Shown here: in pieces, positions 45,590 through 54,169 of the stretch
Layout of the letters: each line of letters starts with the position of its first letter
Numbering within the stretch: position 1 is the first letter of the stretch
Assembly: GCF_004121055.1 (NCBI RefSeq)
Contig: NZ_PYAL01000002.1
Span: forward strand, 558,001 to 622,000
Direction: 5' to 3'
DNA: 64,000 bases
From: Achromobacter aloeverae
GTDB taxonomy: Bacteria; Pseudomonadota; Gammaproteobacteria; Burkholderiales; Burkholderiaceae_B
The notes under the pieces: generated by a model
Database searches by the model: none
Told to the model about the DNA's origin: nothing
What the model saw: the letters and a program-made list of their open reading frames with translations, nothing else
Translations under genes and position numbers: made by a program

Positions 45590-45598
45590 ACGGAAATT

Positions 45599-45651
45599 GT
45601 ACCAACTAGTACGTTTTTCATGCTAGCCTGAAAAAACATACTAGTTGGTAC
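45599..45651. promoter_or_regulatory. Divergent promoter with perfect TetR-type operator
   Basis: GTACCAACTAGTA (45599-45611) and TACTAGTTGGTAC (45639-45651) are perfect 13-bp inverted copies with 27 bases between; each arm itself contains the palindrome ACTAGT. They sit between the divergent TetR and MFS starts, 10 bases from each gene, so repressor bound here would cover both promoters. Confidence 0.75.
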
Positions 45652-45661
45652 AGAGAGCCTC

Positions 45662-47038
45662 ATGACATCCTCCCCCCTTTACGCCATCCCGCGCGCTACC
45701 CCCTCCTGGGGCCTCGCCGCCATCGGCACCGGCATGTTCATGGTGACGCTGGACGGCGTGGCGCTGAACCTCGCCTTGCCCAGCATCCAGCATCAATTCA
45801 ACGGTACGGTGTCGCAGCTGGAATGGGTGGTGACCGCCTACACTTTGCCGTTGGCCAGCCTGTTGCTGACCACCGGCGCCCTCGGCGACCGCTGGGGCGC
45901 GCGGCGCTTGTTCATCGCGTCTCTCCTGGCGTTCGCGTTGGCCTCGGCCTGCTGCGCGGCCAGTCCTTCGTTGCCGGCGCTGATCGCCGCGCGCGTGCTG
46001 CAAGGCGTCGCTGCCGCTGGCGTGCTGCCCATGGTCCTGTCGCTGGTCGCCAAGACGTGGCAGGATCGCGGCGAACGGGCCCGCGCGGTGAACACGCTGG
46101 CCATCGTGGGCGGCGTCGCGATGGTGGTCGGCCCATTCGGCGGGGGCGCGCTTACCCAGGTCCTGGGCTGGCCTTCGATTTTCATGATCAATCTTCCGGT
46201 CGGCGTCCTTGGCGCGTGGCTGGCGCAACGGCACTTGCAGGAGACCCCGCGCCGCCGCGCGCCGCTGGACCTGCCGGGCCTGGCCGTGGGTACGCTGGCG
46301 CTGACGCTGCTGATGGCCGGTCTTATCGAGAGCAATACGCTGGGGCGCACGCATCCGCTGGTGCTCGCGCTCGTGGCAGGGGGCGTGCTGGGCTTGGCGG
46401 GGTTCGTCGCCATCGAGCGCCGTGCGCCGCATCCCATGCTGCCCTTGGGCATTTTCCGCAATGCGTCTTTCAGCGCCGCGGTGGCGGGCGGCTTCGCCTT
46501 CCAGTTCAGTTGCTATGGGCTGCTGTTCATGCTGGCGCTATTCGTGCAGCAGGCTTGGCGCCTGTCGCCTCTGCAGGCCGGCGTGATGCTGTTGCCTTTC
46601 GCGATCGCCTTGATCCTGACGACGCTGCTGCTCAATCCCAGGGTGATCGGGCGCGGCCCGCGCTGGATGTTGTGGGCGGGCGCCAGTTGCGCCGTGGCTG
46701 GCGGCATCGTGACGCTGGGAGTTTCCACGCATGCCAGCTGGCCTGTCCTGGTGCTGGGAACCGTGCTCATGGCCATCGGAACGGGCGTGTATTCGCCGAC
46801 GTTGAACGTGGTGGCCGCGACCTCCGTCGATACGGCCTATGCGGGCCTGGCTTCCGGCGTCTACAACACGGCGCGGCAGATTGGCATGGCGGCGGGGATC
46901 GCCATCCTGGGATCCCTCGTCGGCGGCGCCTTGCCGGCCGCGGCCCCTGCATTGACCGGTTTGCGCATCGGCCTCTTGCTGGTCATCGGCTGCGCCGCCG
47001 CCATTGTCGGACTCACTCTGCGCTACATCCGCGCCTGA
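45662..47038 (+). CDS. MFS drug efflux transporter, DHA2 (14-helix) type
   Basis: A 458-residue inner-membrane antiporter. Family segments include LDGVALNLALPSIQHQF in helix 1, the motif A loop LGDRWGARRLFI and GPFGGGALTQVLGWPSIFMI (antiporter motif C region). Helix count is about 14. It likely exports a toxic compound that induces the divergent TetR repressor. Compound unknown. Confidence 0.92.
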   Translation: MTSSPLYAIPRATPSWGLAAIGTGMFMVTLDGVALNLALPSIQHQFNGTVSQLEWVVTAYTLPLASLLLTTGALGDRWGARRLFIASLLAFALASACCAASPSLPALIAARVLQGVAAAGVLPMVLSLVAKTWQDRGERARAVNTLAIVGGVAMVVGPFGGGALTQVLGWPSIFMINLPVGVLGAWLAQRHLQETPRRRAPLDLPGLAVGTLALTLLMAGLIESNTLGRTHPLVLALVAGGVLGLAGFVAIERRAPHPMLPLGIFRNASFSAAVAGGFAFQFSCYGLLFMLALFVQQAWRLSPLQAGVMLLPFAIALILTTLLLNPRVIGRGPRWMLWAGASCAVAGGIVTLGVSTHASWPVLVLGTVLMAIGTGVYSPTLNVVAATSVDTAYAGLASGVYNTARQIGMAAGIAILGSLVGGALPAAAPALTGLRIGLLLVIGCAAAIVGLTLRYIRA

Positions 47039-47066
47039 TCGGCCTTGCTTCGGGCGGCGCGCCTTG

Positions 47067-47150
47067 AGTCGTTCAACCCCAATCGTTCAACCCAGGTCGT
47101 TCAACCCAAGTCGTTCCACCAAGTCGTTCAACCCGAGTCGTTCCACCCGA
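47067..47150. repeat. Short tandem repeat between convergent genes
   Basis: Six imperfect copies of a 13-16-base unit of the form (A/G)GTCGTTCAACCC(A/G) fill the space between the MFS and DUF3298 genes. Some copies read TTCCACC instead of TTCAACC. The array ends against the stop codon of the DUF3298 gene. Confidence 0.75.
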
Positions 47151-47151
47151 T

Positions 47152-47982
47152 TCACTTGGCCGGCAGGAATTCCGGCTTCAACACGCCCACCAGCGCGCTA
47201 TACGGGATGGTGAGTTCCGGTTCGCCGTGGGAGTAGGGCGCGATGCTGTAGGCGTCGTACTTGACCACCATGCCGTCGCGCGTCAGGGCGAAGTTGTCGC
47301 TTTCCGTGTAGGGGAAGGTGCGGGCATAGGTCGCGGGATCGCGCTTGGCGTCGTCGTTGCCGGCCAGCCACTTGTCGTAGACCTTGCGCAAGGCGGCCGC
47401 GTACTGGTCGCGACGGCCCGGGATGATGGCCTCGTCCAGGGCCAGCACGCGGCCGGACGTGCGCTGCCAGTTCAGGTACTGCGTGGCGGGAATGCCATGG
47501 GCCGCGCCGGCGAAGTACTGCTGGGTGTGCAATTCGATGGCGATGATGTCGCCGACGGTGTCCTTGACGCTGGCCTTGAAATACGTGGCGTCGCGCGGCT
47601 GGGCGGTTTTCCAGAACCAGGTGGCGTACTCGTCCAGGGTCTCATAGGGACCGCGCAGGCGTTGATCGGTGCCGGTCATATAGGCCAGCACGTGATCGAC
47701 CAGCTGGGTCAGCCGGGGGATGGCCGGGAAGGCCACCGAGTCCACTTCGATGCGCGGGCAATCGTCGCCCTTGCAACCCGGCTTGCTGCGCTTCCACGAG
47801 ATCGACTTCACGTCCACGTCGCCTTGCTTGGTCGTGGCGCCGGACTGCTGCGAGGGCAGGCTGATGTTGGCCGGAGGACTGCTGCCGCACGCGGCCAGCA
47901 AGGCCAGGCACAGCGTGGCGCCGGCGACGTGGAGCGCACGGAGCGCAGGGCGGGAGGATACGGGAAGAAGAGAAGTCGGCAT
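47152..47982 (-). CDS. DUF3298-domain lipoprotein (RsiV/PdaC-like)
   Basis: A 276-residue secreted protein. The signal sequence ends in the lipobox LAAC, so it should be lipid-anchored. The C-terminal region (about 175-270) is DUF3298-like, with NFALTRDGMVVKYDAYSIAP and the Ser/Tyr-rich HGEPELTIPYSALVGVL end; DUF4163-like sequence precedes it. The related domain is found in RsiV, where it binds lysozyme, and in deacetylase PdaC. The ATG at 47982, with GGAAAGA upstream, is chosen over an upstream start because it gives a proper signal peptide. Confidence 0.85.
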   Translation of the reverse strand: MPTSLLPVSSRPALRALHVAGATLCLALLAACGSSPPANISLPSQQSGATTKQGDVDVKSISWKRSKPGCKGDDCPRIEVDSVAFPAIPRLTQLVDHVLAYMTGTDQRLRGPYETLDEYATWFWKTAQPRDATYFKASVKDTVGDIIAIELHTQQYFAGAAHGIPATQYLNWQRTSGRVLALDEAIIPGRRDQYAAALRKVYDKWLAGNDDAKRDPATYARTFPYTESDNFALTRDGMVVKYDAYSIAPYSHGEPELTIPYSALVGVLKPEFLPAK

Positions 47983-48089
47983 CGTCGGTCTTTCCAGAGC
48001 GGGTCGCGTGCGAGGCGGCTCGGCGCCACGACGCATGATGATATCGGAATCGGCCGGCGTGGCCGCCGCGCGCTCGCCGGCGCTGCCGG

Positions 48090-48866
48090 TCATGGCACCT
48101 GGTACAGCCATTCTTCCGTGCCGAAACGCTCGCGCGCCTGCTGGTCGGCCTGGGCCAGTTCGTCCGCCGTGACGGCGCCCGCGGTCAGGCCATGCCGCGC
48201 CTTGAAGACGTCGATCATGCGCGCGATGATCTGGTCGCGCGGCATCCCGGTTTGCGTCAACAGGGGATCCACCCGTTTCTTGGCGCTGGTGGTGCCCTTG
48301 TCCGACAGCTTCTCGCGCCCGATGCGCAGCACCTGCACCATCTTGTCGGCATCGATGTCATAGGCCATCGTGACGTGGTGCAGTACCGCGCGCCCGCGGC
48401 GCGCCTGGGCGGCGCCACCGATCTTGCCGGCCGTGGACGTGATGTCGTTCAGCGGCTGGTACCAGGCCTTGATGCCCACGGATTCCAGCGCCTCCAGCGT
48501 CCATTGGTCGAGAAAGGCGTAGGACTCCTGGAAGCTCATGCCTTCGACCAGGGACAGCGGCGCGTAGATCGAATACGTAATGGTGTTGCCGGGTTCGACG
48601 AACATCGCGCCGCCGCCGCTGACGCGGCGAACCACTTCGATGTGGTGGCGTCGGGCGCCTTCGGGATCCACTTCGTTCCTGACCGACTGGAAGCGGCCGA
48701 TGACCACCGCACCCGCCGACCACTCCCAGAAGCGCAGCGTGGGCGGACGCCGGCCGGCGCCGACCTCGTCGCAAAGCACGGCGTCCAGGGCCATGTGCTG
48801 CAAGGGCATCCGGGGGCCTTCGTGGATCAGCTGCCAATCGTGGTCGTGCCAGGTGCTGCGCGTCAT
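48090..48866 (-). CDS. lplA: Lipoate-protein ligase catalytic subunit (LplA-N type)
   Basis: A 258-residue lipoate/biotin ligase-fold enzyme that activates lipoate with ATP and attaches it to 2-oxoacid dehydrogenase or glycine-cleavage proteins. The motif RRVSGGGAMF and the catalytic Lys in TSTAGKIGGAAQARR are present. The C-terminal accessory domain of bacterial LplA is missing but is encoded by the gene immediately upstream, overlapping by four bases. This is a two-subunit enzyme as described in Thermoplasma. Confidence 0.88.
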   Translation of the reverse strand: MTRSTWHDHDWQLIHEGPRMPLQHMALDAVLCDEVGAGRRPPTLRFWEWSAGAVVIGRFQSVRNEVDPEGARRHHIEVVRRVSGGGAMFVEPGNTITYSIYAPLSLVEGMSFQESYAFLDQWTLEALESVGIKAWYQPLNDITSTAGKIGGAAQARRGRAVLHHVTMAYDIDADKMVQVLRIGREKLSDKGTTSAKKRVDPLLTQTGMPRDQIIARMIDVFKARHGLTAGAVTADELAQADQQARERFGTEEWLYQVP

Positions 48867-49144
48867 GCCAGCGCCCTCCGCACCGCGATGGCCACCGCCT
48901 CGGGCGAGAAACCGAACATGACGGCTTCCGGGGGCAGGGCCGCCGCTACAGCCAGCGCCAATTCGGTCTCGCTGGCGTCCGCGTGCTGGCCCACCAGCGC
49001 CTTGTCGATATTGCCCAGCACCTCCGGCGGCTCCAGGAAGAAGTCACCGCTGATCTGTACCCGCACCAGGCGACCGGCCTGTACGCCGATGTCGGCGACA
49101 ACCAGCTTGCCGCCTGGAACCTTGTATTCGCCGTGTCCGTTCAT
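48863..49144 (-). CDS. Lipoate-protein ligase accessory subunit (LplA C-terminal domain, LplB)
   Basis: A 93-residue protein equivalent to the small C-terminal domain of LplA. It starts MNGHGEYKVPGGKLVVADIG, similar to the archaeal LplB start, and contains ISGDFFLEPPEVLGNIDKAL typical of that domain. An ATG four codons upstream is an alternative. It overlaps the start of lplA by four bases (ATGA) and should be co-translated. In the two-subunit enzyme this part is needed for the lipoate adenylation step. Confidence 0.85.
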   Translation of the reverse strand: MNGHGEYKVPGGKLVVADIGVQAGRLVRVQISGDFFLEPPEVLGNIDKALVGQHADASETELALAVAAALPPEAVMFGFSPEAVAIAVRRALA

Positions 49145-49224
49145 TGCTTGCCCCATCCTGGGTATAGGCGTAGAGCCTGGATATTAACGGCTTTGCGCGC
49201 CATGCCCACGCTTGTCCTTGCGCG

Positions 49225-49716
49225 CTACGGGGCGGAATTGCACGCCGCCTGCACCGCGCTCGCCAGCGATTCCGGCTTGTCGGTGGGAGCATAGCGGCGA
49301 ATCACCTGGCCATCGCGGCCAACCAGGAATTTGGTGAAATTCCATTTGATCGCCTGCGTGCCCAGCAGTCCGGGCTTTTCCTGCTTGAGCCAGTGGTACA
49401 GCGGATGGGCCTGGTCGCCGTTGACCTCGATCTTGGCAAAGAGGGGGAATTCGACCTGGTAGTTCAGCGAGCAGAAATTGCGGATTTCCGCCTCGTCGCC
49501 CGGCTCCTGGTGGCCGAACTGGTCGCAGGGAAAGCCCAGCACGCTGAAGCCGGCCTCGCGATAGGTCTTGTAAAGTTCCTGCAAACCCTTGTACTGGGGC
49601 GTGAAGCCGCATTTGGACGCGACGTTGACCACCAGCAGCACCTGGCCCGCATAGTCGCGCAAGGAACGTTCGGCGCCGTCGATGTCGCGGGCGGAGAAAT
49701 CGTATATCGAGGTCAT
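49225..49716 (-). CDS. Glutathione peroxidase (thiol type)
   Basis: A 163-residue peroxide-reducing enzyme. The catalytic tetrad is complete: Cys36 (NVASKCGFT), Gln70 (FGHQEPG), Trp125 and Asn126 (KWNFTKF), with GFPCDQFGHQ providing the second conserved block. Cys replaces selenocysteine, as in most bacterial members, which often use thioredoxin. The frame is open further upstream but MTSIYDF is the family start. Confidence 0.93.
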   Translation of the reverse strand: MTSIYDFSARDIDGAERSLRDYAGQVLLVVNVASKCGFTPQYKGLQELYKTYREAGFSVLGFPCDQFGHQEPGDEAEIRNFCSLNYQVEFPLFAKIEVNGDQAHPLYHWLKQEKPGLLGTQAIKWNFTKFLVGRDGQVIRRYAPTDKPESLASAVQAACNSAP

Positions 49717-49837
49717 GGGGCAGGCTCCTGGTTGCATCGCCGCGGTCATGATATCCCGGCCGGCGGGTATAGTGCGTGCGGAAAGAGCGGCGCGGGACGC
49801 CGGATTGGGCCCGATGGGCAGCGGCAAGGAGACAGGC

Positions 49838-50242
49838 ATGGCACAGGCGACGCAGATGGTGGATCGATTGCTGGGGATGCTGGCGGCCGGCAAGGACAAC
49901 ATGCTGCTGCGGTACACGCTGGGCAAGACCTACGTGGAGCAGGAGAACTACGAAGCCGCCGCCGAGCACTTGCGCGCGGCGCTGGCCTTCGACGATACCT
50001 ATTCGGTCGCCTGGAAGTGGCTGGGCAAGGCCAGGCTGGGATCGGGAGACCGCGCGGGCGCGCGCGAGGCCTGGGAACGCGGGGTAGCGGCCGCCCAGGC
50101 GCGCGGCGACGCGCAGATCGTGAAGGAGCTGGGCGTGTTCCTCAAGCGGCTGGATCGTGAGGAGGGCGGGCAGGCTGGCGCCGGCCAGGGCCAGGGCCAG
50201 GGCCAAGGCCAAGGCCAAGGCCAAGGCCAAGGCCAAGGCTAA
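49838..50242 (+). CDS. Small TPR protein with Gly-Gln repeat tail
   Basis: A 134-residue protein with two to three tetratricopeptide-like helix pairs (about 8-100; NMLLRYTLGKTYVEQENYEA and SVAWKWLGKARLGSGDRAGA) and a C-terminal (GQ)n tail encoded by a six-base tandem repeat. The ATG at 49838 is set by AAGGAG seven bases before it. It is probably a cytoplasmic protein-interaction module. It is divergent from the glutathione peroxidase gene. Confidence 0.82.
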   Translation: MAQATQMVDRLLGMLAAGKDNMLLRYTLGKTYVEQENYEAAAEHLRAALAFDDTYSVAWKWLGKARLGSGDRAGAREAWERGVAAAQARGDAQIVKELGVFLKRLDREEGGQAGAGQGQGQGQGQGQGQGQGQG

Positions 50243-50272
50243 GGCTAAGGCCTGGGGCAGGGGCAGGGGCAG
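50182..50272. repeat. Six-base GGCCAA/GGCCAG tandem repeat
   Basis: About ten copies of GGCCA(G/A) run from 50182 to about 50245, coding the Gly-Gln tail of the TPR protein; they decay into GGCTAA, which supplies its stop codon, followed by three GGGGCA units to 50272. Slippage would change tail length without a frameshift because the unit is six bases. Confidence 0.85.
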
Positions 50273-50287
50273 GGAGGTACAGAGCCC

Positions 50288-51826
50288 TCATCGTGACGGC
50301 GTGGCCGGCCCGCGCAGATTGCCATAGGCCTCCAACGCGCGCAGCCGCGTTTCCTTCAGGTCGCACAAGGGTTCCGGATAGCCGAGGCGTCGCCGTTGTT
50401 CGCTAGCCGGCGCATGGATGGCGCGCGCGTCGAGCGGCGCCAGTTCCGGCAGCCAGGTGCGCAGGAACTGCCCTTGGGGGTCGAACTTCCGCGATTGCGA
50501 TTCCGGATTGAAGATGCGGAAGTAGGGGACGGCGTCGGCGCCGGTGGAGGCGCTCCATTGCCAGCCGCCGTTGTTGGCCGCCAGGTCGCCGTCGATCAGG
50601 TTCTCCATGAACCAGGCTTCGCCGGCGCGCCAATCGATCAATAGATTCTTGCTGAGGAACATGGCCACCACCATGCGCAGGCGGTTGTGCATCCAGCCCG
50701 TGGCGGCAAGTTGCCGCATGGCGGCGTCGACGATGGGAAAGCCGGTGCGGCCGGCGCGCCACGCCTCCAGGTCGCCGGCGGCATCGCGCCAGGGCACCGC
50801 GTCGGTCTCCGGTCGCATGGGCCGGTGCATGGACAGGGCGGGATGGGCCGCCAGCAAGTGCTGGTAGAACTCGCGCCAGAGCAATTCGGTGATCCAGGTG
50901 CGCACGCCCTGGCTGCCGCTGTCGATTTCCCCGTGGTTCGCGGCCAGCGCGCGGTGCAGGCACTGCCCCGCCGACAGCACGCCGGCGGCGAGATAGGGCG
51001 AAAGGCGGCTGGTGCCGTCGCGGTCCGGGCGGTCGCGTTCGGTGTCGTAGGCAGCCAGGGCGTCCGCGGCGAACGCATCCAGGCGCCGGTGGGCGGCCTC
51101 TTCCCCGGCGGGCCACAGGTCGCGCAGTTTGTCGGCGGGCGGCTTGCGCCGCCCGAGGAAGGCGGCCTCGTCCGGCACGGCATCGGCCTCGATGACATGG
51201 CCCGGACGGTCCGCATGACGCACATGGTCCGCACCGGCGGTCTGCGCGCCGTGCAAGGCGCGGGGTGCGCGCGGGCCCCTGGTTTGCGCGCGCGGCAATG
51301 GCAGCGGTCGCGGTGGCGCGGTGATCAGTCGCTCGCGGCAGGCCCGCGCAAAAGGGGTGAAGACCTTGTAGCACTCGCCCTTGCCGGTCACGACCGTGCC
51401 TGGCGTCAACAGGGTGGCGCCCTGGTGCAGGGTCAGTGTGGCCTGGTCCTGTTCCAGGCACGCCGCCACCTCGGTGTCCCGGCGCCGCTCATTGATGGCC
51501 CACTCCACGTTGGCGTGGACGGTGGCGACATCATGGTCGCGGCAGAAGCGGGCGAGGGCGCGCGGCAGTGCCGTCCAGTCGTCCACGCTCAGGAACTTGA
51601 GGGGTATCCCGCGGTCGGCCAGCGCCGCGGCCAAGGCCAGCAGGTTGCGCCGCCAGAAATCGATCTTGACGACGGCGTCGCCATGGGCACGCCATTGCGC
51701 GGGCGTCACGATGAACAGGGCCAGCGTCGGGGCTTCCTGCAAGGCCGCGTCGAGAGCGGGGTTATCACCCAGCCGCAGGTCGCTGCGTATCCACCATAAG
51801 GTGTTGCGGCTGTCGGGGCGGTGCAT
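50288..51826 (-). CDS. phrB: Deoxyribodipyrimidine photolyase
   Basis: A 512-residue class I photolyase that repairs UV-induced cyclobutane pyrimidine dimers with light. The N-terminal antenna domain starts TLWWIRSDLRLGDNPAL; the FAD-binding C-terminal domain includes ELLWREFYQHLLAAHP, FPIVDAAMRQLAATGWMHNR and the signature NNGGWQWSASTGADAVPYFR. Length is a little above average because of a low-complexity insert near 190-215. Single gene, convergent with the TPR gene. Confidence 0.93.
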   Translation of the reverse strand: MHRPDSRNTLWWIRSDLRLGDNPALDAALQEAPTLALFIVTPAQWRAHGDAVVKIDFWRRNLLALAAALADRGIPLKFLSVDDWTALPRALARFCRDHDVATVHANVEWAINERRRDTEVAACLEQDQATLTLHQGATLLTPGTVVTGKGECYKVFTPFARACRERLITAPPRPLPLPRAQTRGPRAPRALHGAQTAGADHVRHADRPGHVIEADAVPDEAAFLGRRKPPADKLRDLWPAGEEAAHRRLDAFAADALAAYDTERDRPDRDGTSRLSPYLAAGVLSAGQCLHRALAANHGEIDSGSQGVRTWITELLWREFYQHLLAAHPALSMHRPMRPETDAVPWRDAAGDLEAWRAGRTGFPIVDAAMRQLAATGWMHNRLRMVVAMFLSKNLLIDWRAGEAWFMENLIDGDLAANNGGWQWSASTGADAVPYFRIFNPESQSRKFDPQGQFLRTWLPELAPLDARAIHAPASEQRRRLGYPEPLCDLKETRLRALEAYGNLRGPATPSR

Positions 51827-52196
51827 GCGATCGGTCTCCAGGAAGGGCGTGATGGTGCGATGCCTGATGGTGCGATGCCTTTCGAGCGCGGCCGGCGGTT
51901 ATCGCGGCGTCGATGGCGTGGCCGGGATGATCGCACAGGATAGGTCCCTACTGCTGCCATCGGATGCTCGAAACGTCGCACCGGTGTCGCCTGAAAAGTG
52001 TTGGTCTTGCGTCACATAGTGGAGGGCCGACGAGTAGGGATGAGCCACAAAAAGCAAACAGATGTGACGACTGAGACCAGCCCCAAGGGGGCTTTCTCCG
52101 CGCCTCTTCATTGCCGGGCGCGACGTCCGTCAAACCATGAAACAGGCGTGACGCCGTACCAGGTTGACGCTCGCGCGGTGGCCGACTTGTAATGCA
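51827..52196. other. Intergenic gap between divergent phrB and CoA-transferase
   Basis: 370 bases. It contains a direct repeat of TGATGGTGCGATGCCT (about 51848-51880) next to phrB and a small hairpin AGCCCC/GGGGCT followed by TT at 52079-52095. Nothing else was recognised. Confidence 0.4.
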
Positions 52197-53672
52197 ATGG
52201 GACCAGCCTTGGCAGCCGCAATGGGATATTTGATGGATTTTCGTCCGCCCTTCTTCAGAGGGGGCTCTTCCAACCGTAAAGCAGCACACGGCGCGCTGGG
52301 CGCATTGTGGCGGCTGGTCGATTTGCCGGAAGAAGCGCTGGACTACATCGACCTGCCGGGCGCCGATCCTGTCCTGCCTTCCTCCTTCTCCGTAGGCATG
52401 GCCGCGCAATACAGCATGGGCGCGGCGGCATTGGCCGCGGCCGAGATCTGGCACCTGCGCGGCGGCGGCAAGCGGCAGCGCGTGACGGTGGACATGCGGC
52501 ACGCGGCGCAGGAAACCCGTGGCTACTACACGCTCAATGGCACGCCATCGGCCCGCTACGACAAGATTACCGGGGTCTATCGCTGCGCCGACGGCAACTG
52601 GGTTCGCATACACGCCAACTTCGCGCATCACCGGGACGGGGCGCTGGCGCTGCTGGGCTGTCCGACCGGCGCGACCGTGGACCGGCGCATGGTCGAGAAA
52701 GCGCTGTCGCGCTGGAATTCCTTCGAGTTCGAACAGGCCGCTGCCGATGCCGGCCTGGTGGTGGCCGCGATGCGCTCCTTCGATGAGTGGGATCGCCATC
52801 CACAGGGCATCGCGGTGTCGCAACTGCCCGTGGTCAGCATAGAGCGCATCGGCGATGCGCCGCCGCGCGCGCTACCCAGCTATGGCGCCGATCCCCGGCC
52901 GCTCAAGGACATCCGGGTGCTGGACCTGACGCGCATCCTGGCGGGTCCGGTCGGCGGCCGCACGCTGGCTGCCTATGGCGCCGACGTCATGCTTTTGAAT
53001 TCCCCCAATCTGCCGAATATCGACGCGATCGCGGAGACCAGCCGCGGCAAGCTGTCGGTGCTGGCCGACCTGGATACGGCGACCGGCCGCATCACGCTGG
53101 GCAATCTCCTGCGCAGCGCGAATATCTTCATGCAGGCCTATCGCCCAGGTGCGCTGGCGGACCTGGGTTTCGGGGTCGAGGACGTGGCGCGCATCCGGCC
53201 GGGCATCATTTATGTTTCCTTGTCCGCCTATGGCCATGTCGGACCGTGGGCGTATCGGCGCGGTTTCGATTCGCTGGTGCAGACGGCGACGGGCTTTAAC
53301 CACGCCGAAGCCCAGGCGGCGCATCAAGAGGCGCCGCGGCCCTTGCCCACCCAGATTCTCGACTATGCCAGCGGCTATTTGATGGCGTTCGGCGCGCAGG
53401 CGGCGCTGGCGCGCCAGGCGACGGAAGGCGGCAGCTGGCACGTGCGCGTCTCGCTGGCGCAGACCGGGCGCTGGCTGCGGGGCTTGCCCCGGGTGGCCAC
53501 CGGACTGGGCTCGGCCTTGCCGCCGCTGGAGCCGTATCTGGAAACCACCGATTCGGGTTTCGGGCGCCTGGCCGCCGTGCGGCATGCGGCGCGTTTCTCC
53601 GTCACCCCGGCGCGTTGGGCGCGGCCGTCGGTCCCGCCCGGCACGCATCCCACGGTCTGGCCGTTCAGCTGA
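52197..53672 (+). CDS. CaiB/BaiF family CoA-transferase (second copy)
   Basis: A family III CoA-transferase-like protein of about 491 residues. The C-terminal half carries the usual N-domain features (DIRVLDLTRILAGPVGGRTL, then AYGADVMLLNSP), preceded by a half that resembles another, partial CaiB module (LPSSFSVGMAAQYSMGAAAL, RVTVDMRHAAQETRGYY); the protein looks like the two-half arrangement common in Bordetella. No catalytic Asp is obvious at the standard position. The start is uncertain: ATG codons at 52197, 52221 and 52233 are all possible. Substrate unknown. Confidence 0.82.
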   Translation: MGPALAAAMGYLMDFRPPFFRGGSSNRKAAHGALGALWRLVDLPEEALDYIDLPGADPVLPSSFSVGMAAQYSMGAAALAAAEIWHLRGGGKRQRVTVDMRHAAQETRGYYTLNGTPSARYDKITGVYRCADGNWVRIHANFAHHRDGALALLGCPTGATVDRRMVEKALSRWNSFEFEQAAADAGLVVAAMRSFDEWDRHPQGIAVSQLPVVSIERIGDAPPRALPSYGADPRPLKDIRVLDLTRILAGPVGGRTLAAYGADVMLLNSPNLPNIDAIAETSRGKLSVLADLDTATGRITLGNLLRSANIFMQAYRPGALADLGFGVEDVARIRPGIIYVSLSAYGHVGPWAYRRGFDSLVQTATGFNHAEAQAAHQEAPRPLPTQILDYASGYLMAFGAQAALARQATEGGSWHVRVSLAQTGRWLRGLPRVATGLGSALPPLEPYLETTDSGFGRLAAVRHAARFSVTPARWARPSVPPGTHPTVWPFS

Positions 53673-53711
53673 AGCCATCCCTGGCGGATTTTCTGTAGAC
53701 TTCCGGCGCCG

Positions 53712-53734
53712 GACGATACACGCGGTGTATCGTC
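53712..53734. promoter_or_regulatory. Ten-base-pair palindrome upstream of arsC
   Basis: GACGATACAC (53712-53721) and GTGTATCGTC (53725-53734) form a perfect inverted repeat with a three-base loop, 65 bases before the arsC start and 40 bases after the CoA-transferase stop. No T-run follows. It may be an operator or a transcript-end hairpin. Confidence 0.45.
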
Positions 53735-53798
53735 ATCGAAGCCGGCGCCCCCGCTTGCGTGGGCGCATTGTTTTCATAACGACCGCCAGGTGTCCATC

Positions 53799-54152
53799 AT
53801 GTCCACGACCATCTATCACAATCCGCGCTGCGGGACGTCGCGCACTGTTCTTGAGCATCTTCGCCAGGCGGGTATCGAACCCACCGTGATCGAGTACCTG
53901 AAGACGCCGCCCACGCGCGAAGCGCTGGCCGCCATGATCGCGCAGTCCGGCCTGACGGTGCGCGAAGCCGTGCGCGCCAAGGAAGCGCTGTACCAGGAAC
54001 TGGGCCTGGACGCCGAAGGCGTCAGCGACGACCAGTTGCTGGATGCGATGATCGCGAATCCCATCCTGATCAATCGTCCTTTCGTGATCACGGAGCGCGG
54101 CGCGCGCTTGTGCCGGCCGGCGGACGTGCTGGAAGAAATCCTGCCGCGCTGA
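53799..54152 (+). CDS. arsC: Arsenate reductase, glutaredoxin-dependent (ArsC/YfgD family)
   Basis: A 117-residue cytoplasmic reductase. The catalytic Cys lies in HNPRCGTSR, matching the HX3CX3R active site, and the C-terminal INRPFVITERGARLCRP segment is typical. There is no arsR, arsB or acr3 nearby, so a housekeeping YfgD/ArsC-like role is as likely as dedicated arsenic resistance. The ATG at 53799 with AGG upstream is chosen; a GTG three codons earlier is an alternative. Confidence 0.9.
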   Translation: MSTTIYHNPRCGTSRTVLEHLRQAGIEPTVIEYLKTPPTREALAAMIAQSGLTVREAVRAKEALYQELGLDAEGVSDDQLLDAMIANPILINRPFVITERGARLCRPADVLEEILPR

Positions 54153-54169
54153 TCGTCGTGGCGGCGCTG

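Noticed and set aside
50142-50366. A 74-codon minus-strand frame rich in Leu-Gly-Leu-Gly
   Set aside because: It is the antisense reading of the GGCCAA tandem repeat.
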